From Simplicispira sedimenti (GTDB lineage Bacteria; Pseudomonadota; Gammaproteobacteria; Burkholderiales; Burkholderiaceae_C): DNA of 64,000 nt. The notes beneath the pieces were generated by a model. The model was given only the letters and a program-made list of their open reading frames with translations, did no database searches and was not told where the DNA came from. Below, in pieces: positions 15,264-23,099 of this stretch (positions are counted from its first letter, which is position 1; every line of letters starts with the position of its first letter). A program made the translations under genes and the position numbers. Location of the stretch: NCBI RefSeq assembly GCF_022760965.1, contig NZ_JAKVIJ010000005.1, positions 1 to 64,000 of the forward strand, written 5' to 3'.

Positions 15264-16919
15264 TTACTGAAACACGCACACCCCCAATGACTGGCTTTTG
15301 GCCCGGTACATGGCGTTGTCTGCCTCGCGCAGGTAGTCGTCCACCGTTGCCAGCCTGGATGCGCTGCTGACCAATCCGATACTCGCGCCACTGCGCACGG
15401 TATGTTCGCCGATCACGTAAGGCGCGGCGAGGGCGGCGGCAATCTGCTGGGCGCGCTGGATGGCTTCAGCGGGGTCAATGGACTCCAGCAGCACATTGAA
15501 CTCGTCGCCACTCATGCGGGCGACCAGATCCACCGCCCGCACGCAGGATTCGAGCCGCCGCGCCACCTGCTGCAACAGCCGGTCACCCACATGGTGCCCG
15601 TAGGTGTCATTGACGGCCTTGAAACGGTTGAGATCCAGCAGCAGCACGGCGAACATCGTGGCGCCATCGCGTGCCGGCACGCCATCGTCGCTCGCCGCCT
15701 CGTTCTGCTGCAACGCGATGAGATGCGCGAGGCGATCGCGGAACAAGGGCCGGCCGGGCAAGTTGGTCAGCGCATCGTAGGAACTGCCACGCTCGGCCAG
15801 ATCGCTGAGCGACCCCGCCATGCGCACCGCAACGCCATCTTCAAACTCGGCGAGCCCGCGCCAATTGACCCACACCAGCCGCCCAGCCCCGTGGAACGCG
15901 CGGAAATCCACCGAAAAATTCGGGCTGAGCCCCGCCAGGTGCCTGCGGCAGGCCGCCTGCACGCGAGCGCGATCCTCGGGGTCGATGAGCTGCTCCAGAA
16001 AGCCCCAGCCACCGTCATGCACATGATCGGAGCCAGCCAGCCCGACGATCTGGTGAAAGCGCCCGGACACATGCAGGGCGTCCGTGCGCAAGTTCCAATA
16101 CCAAATGCCGTCATTCGACCCGCGGGTCGCCAGCGAATAGCGGTTTTCGGAGCGCACCAACTCCAGCTCGGTGTTCTTCTGCTGGGTCACGTCGATCATC
16201 AGGCCGATCATGCGGTTCGGCCGCCCCGGCTCGACCACGGCGCGGCACAGGTCACGCACCCACACCACCTTGCCGGACTTGGCAATCAGCCGGTAACTCA
16301 TCTCGTAGGCATAGCTGTGCGTGGCGTTGTAGGCGGCATCGTCGATCAGCAGGGCCTGCTCCAGATCATCGGGATGCACATGCGCCCGCCAGAAGCCCGG
16401 GTCAGCCCGCCACTCCTCCACCGAGTAACCGAACAAGCGCTCGACCTGCGGGCTCAGGAAGGTATTGCCCACGCCGATTTCAGCCTCCCACACCACGCCG
16501 TCAATGGTTTCCAGCAGGCGCAGAAAGCGCTGGCGAATCTCTACCAGCACCTGCTCGGTGACCTCGGTGATCTCGATCAGCACACCCTGGCGGCTGATCA
16601 CCCGCTCCGCCGCATCCGTTTCTGGGTGAAACTGCAGACGCACCCAGCGATATTCCGCGTCGGCAAACCGCAACCGGAACACCGGCATGCCCGAGCGCAT
16701 GGTGCCGATGTCGTCGGGATGCACAAACTCCAGCAGAGACCTGCCGAGCGCCGCCTCCACCGAATGGCCGGTGAGCTTGTGCCACGCCGGATTCAGATAA
16801 GTGATCTCCCACAGCGCATCGGTTTGCACCACCGCCTCGGGCAGCAGTTGCAGCAGCTTTGCGGACGGCGTGGGAGGGGTGGGCATGCAGGGCTGTCGCG
16901 AAATGGGGGGCGTGTACAT
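15264..16919 (-). CDS. PAS-domain diguanylate cyclase with SGDEF motif
   Basis: A 551-residue cytosolic sensor. Three PAS/PAC units follow one another (roughly residues 25-125, 130-255 and 265-380, marked by NPAWHKLTGHS, FGYSVEEW and the last WVNW), then a GGDEF domain from ~385. The domain has DALTNLPGR, LLLDLNRFKAVNDTYGHHVGD and the active-site motif MSGDEF at 470-474, where Ser replaces the first Gly. The metal-binding and general-base residues remain, so cyclic di-GMP synthesis is still plausible. There is no membrane segment or EAL domain. A second ATG 11 codons in could also be used. Confidence 0.87.
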   Translation of the reverse strand: MYTPPISRQPCMPTPPTPSAKLLQLLPEAVVQTDALWEITYLNPAWHKLTGHSVEAALGRSLLEFVHPDDIGTMRSGMPVFRLRFADAEYRWVRLQFHPETDAAERVISRQGVLIEITEVTEQVLVEIRQRFLRLLETIDGVVWEAEIGVGNTFLSPQVERLFGYSVEEWRADPGFWRAHVHPDDLEQALLIDDAAYNATHSYAYEMSYRLIAKSGKVVWVRDLCRAVVEPGRPNRMIGLMIDVTQQKNTELELVRSENRYSLATRGSNDGIWYWNLRTDALHVSGRFHQIVGLAGSDHVHDGGWGFLEQLIDPEDRARVQAACRRHLAGLSPNFSVDFRAFHGAGRLVWVNWRGLAEFEDGVAVRMAGSLSDLAERGSSYDALTNLPGRPLFRDRLAHLIALQQNEAASDDGVPARDGATMFAVLLLDLNRFKAVNDTYGHHVGDRLLQQVARRLESCVRAVDLVARMSGDEFNVLLESIDPAEAIQRAQQIAAALAAPYVIGEHTVRSGASIGLVSSASRLATVDDYLREADNAMYRAKSQSLGVCVFQ

Positions 16920-17017
16920 CCAACGGATAGAAAAATCAACCGCGTTGGATCAAGTATGGCATGGGTTTATGGCACCGGTGCCCCCTTGGTTTCGGTGGTT
17001 TGGGGCAGCGAAAGAGT

Positions 17018-17154
17018 GCAAGCCTGCAACTCCCTCCCCGGCCGCTGGCTCGCTCACATCACTAAGGCATCACCCGTCAGAACGCCACCTGCACCCCCAC
17101 CAACACATTGCGCCCCATCAGAGGCGCGGCTGTCTTGATGAAGGAGGTATGCGC
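17018..17154 (-). pseudogene. Remnant of a TonB-dependent receptor 3' end
   Basis: Read on the minus strand, 17154-17077 encodes AHTSFIKTAAPLMGRN... to VQVAF and a stop, nearly the same as the last 25 residues of the complete receptor at 19397. The match continues ~60 bp past the stop and is about 88% over the best 124 bp (15 differences). The rest of the receptor gene is missing. The last attC of the cassette array begins 35 bp to the right, so this fragment marks the outer edge of the integron island. Confidence 0.8.
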
Positions 17155-17188
17155 TTGATCGCAGTTGGGTATCGGCCACGAGCAGCTA

Positions 17189-17245
17189 CTCAATGTTTGA
17201 AATCACCGGCGGCCGCAGGGCGTCCGGTGGAGCGATTGGTTAACC
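17189..17245 (-). other. attC site of cassette A2
   Basis: On the minus strand GGTTAACC (containing the AbiTii-like gene stop) opens the site. A stem of CCACCGG and CCGGTGA with a GC-rich tip follows, then TTTCAAACATTGAG. The right core reads ATTGAG where GTTGAG is expected. Size (57 bp), imperfect hairpin and position directly after a gene fit attC. With the junction at 18199 it bounds a cassette of about 1005 bp. Confidence 0.7.
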
Positions 17246-18178
17246 ATCAATTTTCGGAAGGTGAAGAACCTCACCGAGAAATAGGTATGTGTTGAGAAAC
17301 AGCGATTGAGCTTCCTCGGCTGTAACTTCCTTGTGGACGCCTGTTGATACCCGGTCGAAGAGGTTTGCGAGGTTCTGTCGCAGCCGCTGTTTTCGTGAGG
17401 CACTCTGGATTCGTTGGTGGATATACGCGTTTATGCGATTCTGGTGTTTGCTCGCATCAAGCTTTAGAACGTTTCCGCCCATTTCAACTGTGCTGTCGGA
17501 AGGTGGAAAGATTGAATCCGCGAACGATTCAACGATTCGGCGACATGTACTCAGTGCTTGGCTAATCGACTCTTCGTCACCTTCCGCAAGGCGGCTCATG
17601 ACGGCGGGGATCTTCTCAAGGACATCGCCGCAGTGCTCGGCAATCAAAGTATCAACGGCACTTTTGTATCTCTCAAATATCGATTCCGAAAGATTATCGA
17701 ACTCCTTCTCGTAGTAGACCTCACTGACGAAACTATGAAGTTGTGCAAGCACACGAGATCGAATGCCGCTAATTCGTGAGATGTAGTTGCTCGATGCGGT
17801 CATCGTGCCAGTCACGTGTTGAATGGCAACGCTTGCATAGTCACCGCTAGTATCTGGTACGCGCAATGCCGCGAGTTTCGCCTTTTCGGCATTAATTGAG
17901 GCCTCCTGTTGCGCGAGTGGCCCCCAATAGCCAGTGCCCTTTTCGCGATCAAGCCATCGGCCAGTAATACCCATGTACTTCAACGAGGTTGCGTTGGTGT
18001 TGTTGTAGCCACCTAGCTCCAATTTCAGCCAGTAACGTATCTCCTCAGATCCTACCCATCTAGCAAGGCGGGAAGCTTTCAAAATCAGTCGCTCAGCATC
18101 AGTACGGCCGAGCTCAATATCATCGAGAAGCTCTCTCGCAAGTTCAAGAATGTGTTCAGAGCGACTTTGGGTCTGCAT
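17240..18178 (-). CDS. AbiTii-like protein, candidate abortive-infection effector (integron cassette A2)
   Basis: A 312-residue soluble protein. Residues ~1-60 (ILELARELLDDIELG, AERLILKASRLARWVG, IRYWLKLELGGY) resemble the AbiTii domain linked to abortive-infection proteins. The C-terminal ~80 residues are helical and contain R276-VSTGV-H282, an R-x5-H pattern of the kind used by HEPN ribonucleases, then EVTAEEAQSLFLNTYLFLGE. Base composition is clearly AT-richer than the flanks. Its stop lies inside the attC left core, and its ATG is 21 bases inside the cassette. The fold and nuclease role are inferred. Confidence 0.72.
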   Translation of the reverse strand: MQTQSRSEHILELARELLDDIELGRTDAERLILKASRLARWVGSEEIRYWLKLELGGYNNTNATSLKYMGITGRWLDREKGTGYWGPLAQQEASINAEKAKLAALRVPDTSGDYASVAIQHVTGTMTASSNYISRISGIRSRVLAQLHSFVSEVYYEKEFDNLSESIFERYKSAVDTLIAEHCGDVLEKIPAVMSRLAEGDEESISQALSTCRRIVESFADSIFPPSDSTVEMGGNVLKLDASKHQNRINAYIHQRIQSASRKQRLRQNLANLFDRVSTGVHKEVTAEEAQSLFLNTYLFLGEVLHLPKIDG

Positions 18179-18192
18179 GAGGATTCTCTGGT

Positions 18193-18262
18193 TGCTAACG
18201 TGGAGGTCACCGGCGCTGCGCGGCTTTATCGCGCAGCGCCCAGTGGATCGCATGGTTAGAAC
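18193..18262 (-). other. attC site of cassette A1
   Basis: On the minus strand the site runs from GTTCTAAC to GTTAGCA. The inner arms GGCGCTGCGCG and CGCGCAGCGCC pair perfectly over 11 bp. The left core is the exact reverse complement of the first bases of its own cassette (GTTAGAAC at the attI junction), as expected for a cassette that can circularise. The stop codon of the upstream gene lies in the left core. Confidence 0.85.
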
Positions 18263-19035
18263 TCGTTGCCATTAATGCTCTTAAGCTCCGCAAGCATTCT
18301 GAACCCCATGGACAGTGCTTCATGAGCATATTTCTCGGGTATGTACTGCCCGTGGATGGCGGCATTGCAAACCTTGAGAACGTAGTCAAATGAACCCTCG
18401 ATTCCTTCGTAATTCGGGTGCTGCCGGACGAATTGAAGGAATAACGAGCGCGCCGAAAGAAATTTTGTGTTTTCGTTGGACGTAAGGGGAGCCTTGGACT
18501 GTTTGTCGAGGATTCGACGCAGTTCCTTTTCAAGTTGCATCCGGAGCTTCGCAAGTGCGTAGTTCAGGTCGTTTCCTTCTGAAGCCAAGAGCTGTTCGAT
18601 TTCCTCCTCGATTTGCGACTTTTCTGTTTTTGTTTTTAGAGTCGAATCGAGATCCTCATTTGCCCGTGTTGCATCATTACGGTCCGGAAGATTAACGTTT
18701 ATGGTTTGGCTGACGGTATTGCTAATTGCTGAAACAAGGCTTGTATATGCGGAAAGGGTGGATCGGGTTTCGTCTTTAAACTGCTTTACTTCCTCCTTGA
18801 TCTCTTTGACCCGTGCTTCGTACTCAAAGAGCTGCCCAAACTTCAGCTTCTTTGACTCGGGGAGCATGAAAAGAAACAGAGCAAGCGCCAAGTAGCTACC
18901 ACTTGTGCCATCAAGAGGCTTGCTCGGAGGCACTCCGACGACCACGCAGAAGGCGTAAAGAAAGTACGCAGCCAGTAGGTAGCAAAGCGTCGGAAATACA
19001 TTGGCCCCCGATATTTTTTTCAAGAGTTCGCGCAT
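18256..19035 (-). CDS. Membrane-anchored HEPN/DUF4145-like protein (integron cassette A1)
   Basis: A 259-residue protein with two N-terminal membrane segments (about residues 14-35 and 46-60), a charged coiled coil (about 63-110, EARVKEIKEEVKQFKDE), a Glu-rich linker and a C-terminal helical domain. That domain (MQLEKELRRIL...VLKVCNAAIHGQ...EALSMGFRML) recalls HEPN/DUF4145 proteins, but the usual Arg before the His is Asn here (N224, H228), so nuclease activity is doubtful. It is the cassette next to attI and therefore best placed for expression. I infer a membrane-linked partner or sensor for the AbiTii-like protein. Confidence 0.65.
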   Translation of the reverse strand: MRELLKKISGANVFPTLCYLLAAYFLYAFCVVVGVPPSKPLDGTSGSYLALALFLFMLPESKKLKFGQLFEYEARVKEIKEEVKQFKDETRSTLSAYTSLVSAISNTVSQTINVNLPDRNDATRANEDLDSTLKTKTEKSQIEEEIEQLLASEGNDLNYALAKLRMQLEKELRRILDKQSKAPLTSNENTKFLSARSLFLQFVRQHPNYEGIEGSFDYVLKVCNAAIHGQYIPEKYAHEALSMGFRMLAELKSINGNEF

Positions 19036-19054
19036 AGGAGATTTCGAGTTCTAA

Positions 19055-19164
19055 CTTTGATGTAGTCGGCAATTTACCGGATATGCCAGCGTGCCAGCTG
19101 AATAACATGGCTCGGTCACAGTGGAAAATTTGTTAGAAATCATCAAGTTAGCCAAGGGTTCTGA
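19055..19164 (-). other. attI-like integron attachment site (locus A)
   Basis: The segment between the first cassette and the integrase remnant reads, towards the cassette, GGCATATCCGGTAAATTGCC...ACATCAAAG, then TTAGAAC. The final AAAG|TT junction is the layout of attI sites. It is homologous over its whole length to 51384-51496, with matching spacing to an ATG (about 112 versus 115 bases). No convincing Pc promoter was identified in it. Confidence 0.72.
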
Positions 19165-19215
19165 ATGAACGTGCCGGTATAACAAAAACGACAAAGTCAC
19201 TGCCTCTCAAGTGCC
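19165..19215 (+). pseudogene. intI: Degenerate start of an integron integrase gene (locus A)
   Basis: ATGAACGTGCCGGTATAACA and the AAAACGACAAAGTC that follows align with the intI start at 51497 (ATGAACAGGTATCACA, then AAAACACCAAAGTC). A length difference of a few bases shifts the frame and gives a stop after five codons. After about 50 bp the similarity fades, and nothing like the rest of an integrase follows before the receptor gene. The call depends on the comparison with locus B. Confidence 0.5.
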
Positions 19216-19337
19216 GAGGCTGCAGCGTTGGGAGTATGACAGGCGGTTACCTTGCGTGGTTCAGTTCATGTCTCCGTTGGGTCGACAGCGGCCCAAGCGG
19301 ATCGCCGAGCCATCCACAAATAATCATCAACGGCTGC

Positions 19338-19474
19338 ACAAGCCAGCAGCACCCTCCCCCGCCGCTGGCTCGCTCACATCAGGACGGCATCGCCTGTCAG
19401 AACGCCACCCTCACCCCCACCGTCACATTGCGCCCCATCAAAGGCGCGGCGTTCTTGATGAAGGAGGTGTGCGC
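19338..19474 (-). repeat. Second copy of the receptor 3'-end direct repeat
   Basis: This is the partner of 17018-17154 at a fixed offset of 2320 bp and in the same orientation. It includes the last 26 codons of the intact receptor and about 60 bp beyond its stop. Together the two copies bracket the integron island. Confidence 0.8.
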
Positions 19475-21463
19475 ATAGGCCAGCCGGTCCGTCAGGTTGT
19501 TGCCCTTCAAATACACCTGCCAGGGCGTGCCATTCGTCTGGCCGCTATAGCTCACGCCCAAGTTCAGCATGCCGTAGCCGGGCGTGGGCTGCTCGAAGGC
19601 GGCCACGCGGGTCTGGCGGGCGACCTGCAGCCATTCCACCTGGCCTTGCCAGGCGTTCCAGGTGGCGTCCAGGCGCAGGCCGGCGCGGGCCGGGGGGATG
19701 CGGGGGAGCAGGCTACCGTCTGCCAGGCGGGCGCGCACGGCGTCGCCGAACAGGGTGAGGCCCAGGTGGCGGTTCAGGCGCTGGCGCACCTGGGCTTCGA
19801 TGCCGGTGAAGGTGGCGTTTTGCTGGGCGTATTGCAGCAGTTGCAGGCCGTCCAGCTCGTCGAGCGTGGTGCCGTGGATGTAGCCGTTGATGCGGTTGCG
19901 GAACACGCTGACGCCGAAGGTGGTGTCGCCGCTGGTCTTGCGCAGGCTCAAATCGATGTTGTTCGACGTTTCTGCGCGCAGGTTGGCGTCGCCGCGCTCG
20001 TAGGTGGCGGTGGCCATGTGCAGGCCGCGGGCGTACAGCTCTTCGGCCGTGGGGGCGCGGCTGGCGCGGGTAACGCTGGCGCCCAGTTGGTAGCCAGGGC
20101 GGAACTTCCACACCGCGCCCAGCGATGCCGAGGTGCCGTTGTGGCTGCGCTCGATGCCGCTGGTTTCAGCAGTGGCCGTCTGTCGGTCGTGGCGCAGGGC
20201 ACCCTCGAAGCGCCAGTCGCCCCAGCGGTATTCCTCCAGCGCGAACAGGCCGGCGCGGCGCGTGGTGGTGGGCTGGATGTAGGCCTCGTCGCCCTCGGCG
20301 GCAAAGCGGCGTTGCGATGCCTGCACGCCCAGGATGCCGCGCCAGCCGGCCACGGGTTCGTGCTGCAATTCCACGCGGGCGCTGTGGGCCTTGTTCTTGA
20401 AGGTGGTGACGGGGGTGCCGTCTTCCACCTCGTCATGCTGGTAGTCGGTGATGCCGGCGCGCAGGCGCAGGGCGGTAAAGCCTGCAAAGGGGTTGCGCAG
20501 CTCGCCCCGAATGTCCAGGCGCTCGCTGCGCAAGTCCACCACGGGCACGTCGCCGTGCTCGTCTTCATGGCCGTGGTCGTGGCCGTCGTCCTCGCCGTGG
20601 CTGCCGCAGTGCAGGTGGTTGCCGTGGGTGTGGCAGCCTTCAAAGCCGTGGTTGTGGCCGGGCAGGCCGTATTTGGCGGTCTGGCGGGTGTAGGCGGCGC
20701 CCAGGTAGCCGCGCTCGCCCACCCAGGATATGCCCACGCTGCCGGTGTCGGTGCGGTTGAAGCTGCCGGGCACTTTGCGGTCCACATGGCCGTCGTGCAC
20801 CCAGTTGGGGCCTACGCGGTAGTCGGCGGCGTCGCGCGCCACGCCTTCCACGTGCACGGCCAGGCTGCCGGTGCCGCCGGTGAGCGAGAACACGCCCGCC
20901 TTCTCGCTGGCGCCGCTGTTGGCGCGCAGCTCCAGGCTGCCTTCGTAGCCCTTGGCGGGCACGGCGGTGGGCACCTTGCCGTCGAGCACGTTGACCACGC
21001 CGCCCACGGCGCCGTCGCCATGCACCAGGGCCGAGGGGCCGCGCAGCACTTCGATCTGGGTGGCGAGCAGGGGCTCGACCACCACGGCGTGGTCGGGGCT
21101 GAGGGTGGAGGCGTCGTGCAGCTCTGCGCCGTCGCTCAGCACCTTGACGCGCGGGCCGTCCATGCCCCGGATGATGGGGCGGCTGGCCCCGGCGCCGAAG
21201 TGGCTGCTGGTGATGCCGGGCTCGCTGTTCAGCGTTTCGCCCAGCGTGGCCTCGCGGCGGCGCACGAGTTCGTCGCCTTCGAGCACGGTCACGGGCGTGG
21301 TCATGTCGCTGGCGCCCAGTTGCAGGCCGCTGGCAGAGACGGTCACATCGGGCAGGCTGGGCGCAGCGTCTTGCGCCGCTGCAGCGACGCTCCAGGACAG
21401 GGCCACCGCCAGCGCCACAGGGCGCAGGCGCGGCAGGTATGGGATGGGGGCAATGGTTTGCAT
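19397..21463 (-). CDS. TonB-dependent outer-membrane receptor with His-rich loop (ZnuD-like)
   Basis: A 688-residue receptor with a signal peptide (residues ~10-32), a plug domain (LPDVTVSASG TonB-box region, LNSEPGITSSHFGAGASRPIIRGM, GPSALVHGDGAVGGVVNVLDG) and a beta barrel ending in Phe. An external loop at ~268-305 is packed with His, Asp, Glu and two Cys (GCHTHGNHLHCGSHG, GHDHGHEDEHGD), as in zinc receptors of the ZnuD type. It closes an operon that starts with a Zur-like regulator, which supports zinc uptake. I placed the start at the ATG of MQTIAP. A longer upstream frame lacks a signal sequence at its end. Confidence 0.88.
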   Translation of the reverse strand: MQTIAPIPYLPRLRPVALAVALSWSVAAAAQDAAPSLPDVTVSASGLQLGASDMTTPVTVLEGDELVRRREATLGETLNSEPGITSSHFGAGASRPIIRGMDGPRVKVLSDGAELHDASTLSPDHAVVVEPLLATQIEVLRGPSALVHGDGAVGGVVNVLDGKVPTAVPAKGYEGSLELRANSGASEKAGVFSLTGGTGSLAVHVEGVARDAADYRVGPNWVHDGHVDRKVPGSFNRTDTGSVGISWVGERGYLGAAYTRQTAKYGLPGHNHGFEGCHTHGNHLHCGSHGEDDGHDHGHEDEHGDVPVVDLRSERLDIRGELRNPFAGFTALRLRAGITDYQHDEVEDGTPVTTFKNKAHSARVELQHEPVAGWRGILGVQASQRRFAAEGDEAYIQPTTTRRAGLFALEEYRWGDWRFEGALRHDRQTATAETSGIERSHNGTSASLGAVWKFRPGYQLGASVTRASRAPTAEELYARGLHMATATYERGDANLRAETSNNIDLSLRKTSGDTTFGVSVFRNRINGYIHGTTLDELDGLQLLQYAQQNATFTGIEAQVRQRLNRHLGLTLFGDAVRARLADGSLLPRIPPARAGLRLDATWNAWQGQVEWLQVARQTRVAAFEQPTPGYGMLNLGVSYSGQTNGTPWQVYLKGNNLTDRLAYAHTSFIKNAAPLMGRNVTVGVRVAF

Positions 21464-21549
21464 GGGGGGGGCCAAATCACGGGCGCGACCGCCCCCAGGG
21501 CACTGTGCACGCAAGTGGACGCGCACGGCCTGGGGTGGCCGCAAAAATC

Positions 21550-21610
21550 TCAATAAAAATGGCCTACAGCGCCCTGTTTACGGGCGCAAGCAGCTATCAA
21601 TTCAATAGCA
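21550..21610. repeat. Dispersed intergenic repeat, copy 3
   Basis: Inverted copy: AGCGCCCTG...CGGGCGCAAGCAGC followed by TATCAATTCAATAGCA. It lies in the 149-bp gap between the DUF2946-like gene and the TonB receptor. Confidence 0.75.
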
Positions 21611-21611
21611 T

Positions 21612-22082
21612 TCAGCCAAGATGCACCAGGGACTGCACCGCCCCTGGCGGGCCACGGGCGTGGTACTGAGCAGCGTGCGCCGTGGCCGGCGCCGTGCGTG
21701 CCGCCTGCACCGGCAGGGCCGGGGGCGGCGGGCTGGCCGTGGCGCCCGCTGCGCAGGGGGCGGCATCGGCCAGGGCCAGGTGGTCGAACAACTGGCAGTC
21801 GGCGCTGCTGGGGTGTTCGGCCAGGAGGTGGGCCAGGGTGTGGGCAGCAGGTTCACCCGGCGCACGTTTCTGGACTGAGTGCGCTCCGTGCGCCCCATGG
21901 GCCTGTACGCCGGGGTGTGCCAGGGCGTGCAGGCGCCCCAGCAGCGGCGCTGCCAGCAGCGCACACAGCAGCCAGGCCAGCAGCACGCGCCCGCCACCCC
22001 ACCCAGGCGCGCGGCGTGCTGCCGCAGCGCTGGCGCGGGTGTGCCGCAAGGCGTGCGGCAGGGTGCGGGCGGGCAGATGCAT
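21612..22082 (-). CDS. DUF2946-like small His-rich protein
   Basis: A 156-residue protein with an Arg/Ala-rich N-terminus, one hydrophobic segment (VLLAWLLCALLAAPLLG), then a His-rich exported part (HALAHPGVQAHGAHGAHS, HTLAHLLAEHPSSADCQLFDHLA). The arrangement recalls DUF2946 proteins, which are often found beside metal-uptake receptors. A role in binding or trafficking zinc in the periplasm is inferred from the operon. The 3' end lies next to an intergenic repeat. Confidence 0.6.
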   Translation of the reverse strand: MHLPARTLPHALRHTRASAAAARRAPGWGGGRVLLAWLLCALLAAPLLGRLHALAHPGVQAHGAHGAHSVQKRAPGEPAAHTLAHLLAEHPSSADCQLFDHLALADAAPCAAGATASPPPPALPVQAARTAPATAHAAQYHARGPPGAVQSLVHLG

Positions 22083-22104
22083 GCCTTAGAACCTGTTCAA
22101 GGTC

Positions 22105-22680
22105 TTACTTGACGGGCACCGCGTCCACCAGCCGGTAGAACAGGCCGTAGGGGTCGTCCTTGAGCAACTGCAGGCGCCCCTGCACCACCACGGGCTCCAG
22201 CCCGTAGCGCACGGGCAGCTTGGCACGCACTTCGATCATGCTTTCAGGCCCGCCGGGTATGCAGAACGAGCAGGTCAGCGGCACGGTGGTGAGCAGGAAG
22301 TGCACCTGCAGCTCCTTGGCGTCCAGCGGCACCATGAAGCCCTGCACGCGCTGCACCGTGCCGTGCAGGGCCTGCTGCTCGGCGCTGAACTGGGGCACGA
22401 CGCGGGTCTTGGTGGTTTTCTTCTCCAACTGCGTGAGCGTGGACCAGGGCAGCACGTCCTCGCGCTGGGGCAGCGGCTTGATGGGGCTTTGCGGGCTGTG
22501 GTAGCCCGCGCCGGTGCCCTGCGGCAGCCCCGCCGCACCGGGCTGGGCCGTGCCGCTGGGCACGGGCGAGGTGAGCACAGGCGCCCCGCCCTGCCCCGCT
22601 GCGGGGGCCTGGGCGGCGGCGGGCAGCGCGCCCAGGGCCAGCGTCATGCCCAGCAAGGCCTGCAGAGCACCAACCCGCAC
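22105..22680 (-). CDS. DUF3299 periplasmic protein of the zinc operon
   Basis: With the GTG at 22680 this is a 191-residue protein: signal peptide (VGALQALLGMTLALGALPAAAQA), a Pro/Gly-rich linker, and a C-terminal DUF3299 domain (LHGTVQRVQGFMVPLD, LTCSFCIPGGPESMIEV, GRLQLLKDDPYGLFYRL). The CSFC pair may bind metal or form a disulfide. DUF3299 proteins accompany an ABC ATPase and FtsX-like permease in zinc-starvation operons of Pseudomonas, as I recall. The start is uncertain: ATG at 22647 is possible, and the frame stays open to 22833 through a repeat element. Confidence 0.72.
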   Translation of the reverse strand: MRVGALQALLGMTLALGALPAAAQAPAAGQGGAPVLTSPVPSGTAQPGAAGLPQGTGAGYHSPQSPIKPLPQREDVLPWSTLTQLEKKTTKTRVVPQFSAEQQALHGTVQRVQGFMVPLDAKELQVHFLLTTVPLTCSFCIPGGPESMIEVRAKLPVRYGLEPVVVQGRLQLLKDDPYGLFYRLVDAVPVK

Positions 22681-22730
22681 GCCCCAACCGGACCTTTGCC
22701 CAGCGCTACCAGAGCACGCGTGGATCGGGC

Positions 22731-22820
22731 TCCGCCCGTCCACCGGGTGCGTCCCCCCTCCCGCATCGCGCAGCGATGCGAGAGAGGGGGGAAGGCGCGC
22801 AGCGCCACAGGGGGGTGCTC
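22731..22820. repeat. GC-rich hairpin repeat, family 2 copy 1
   Basis: The element contains CCGCCCGTCCACCGGGTGCG, then GTCCCCCCTCCC, a hairpin CGCATCGC-GCA-GCGATGCG, GAGAGGGGGGAAG, GCGCGCAGCGCC and AGGGGGGT. The order and several blocks recur at 56668-56747. It fills the gap between the DUF3299 gene and the small periplasmic protein. Confidence 0.6.
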
Positions 22821-22822
22821 CC

Positions 22823-23074
22823 TCAATGCGCATGTTTCATCCCGCAGTATTTGCCAATGGCCAGCCCTTTGCACGCGGCCTGCAGCTCCTTCATGCACTG
22901 GTCGTGGCCCTTGCCAGCCTTCAGGCACTGGGCGGCGGCCTCGTGCGCAGCGGCCATGGCGCGGTGGCGTTCGATGTCTTCCTGGGTTTCCTTGTCCTTG
23001 TGGGCTTGTGCCTGGGCCGCAGTGGCACCCAGCAATGCCAGGGCCAGGGTGATGAGGTGTTGGCGTTTGAACAT
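22823..23074 (-). CDS. Small periplasmic Cys/His-containing protein of the zinc operon
   Basis: An 83-residue protein with a clean signal peptide (MFKRQHLITLALALLGATAAQAQA) and a mature part of ~60 residues that is charged and contains four cysteines (AAQCLKAG, HDQCMKEL, AACKGLA, KYCGMKHAH). The cysteine spacing suggests two disulfides in a helical hairpin. The ATG has a good AAAGGAAA ribosome site. It lies between the FtsX-like permease and the DUF3299 gene and could be a small periplasmic metal-binding partner. That role is inferred. Confidence 0.7.
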   Translation of the reverse strand: MFKRQHLITLALALLGATAAQAQAHKDKETQEDIERHRAMAAAHEAAAQCLKAGKGHDQCMKELQAACKGLAIGKYCGMKHAH

Positions 23075-23099
23075 GGTGTTTCCTTTCAAGGGATGGACG

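Noticed and set aside
15402..17138. Long plus-strand open frame of 578 codons
   Set aside because: It is antisense to the diguanylate cyclase gene, and its translation is low-complexity with no recognisable domain; it reflects high GC content.
19055..19164. Pc-type promoter inside the attI region
   Set aside because: TTGATG and TTGGCT can be found, but no -10 box at suitable spacing; the same search at 51384-51496 also failed.
17018..19474. Composite transposon bounded by direct repeats
   Set aside because: The repeats are gene ends with 12% divergence, no transposase is inside, and attI/attC sites explain the inner content better.
19211..21556. Plus-strand open frame of 781 codons
   Set aside because: Antisense to the TonB receptor, whose signal peptide, plug and barrel motifs are clear.
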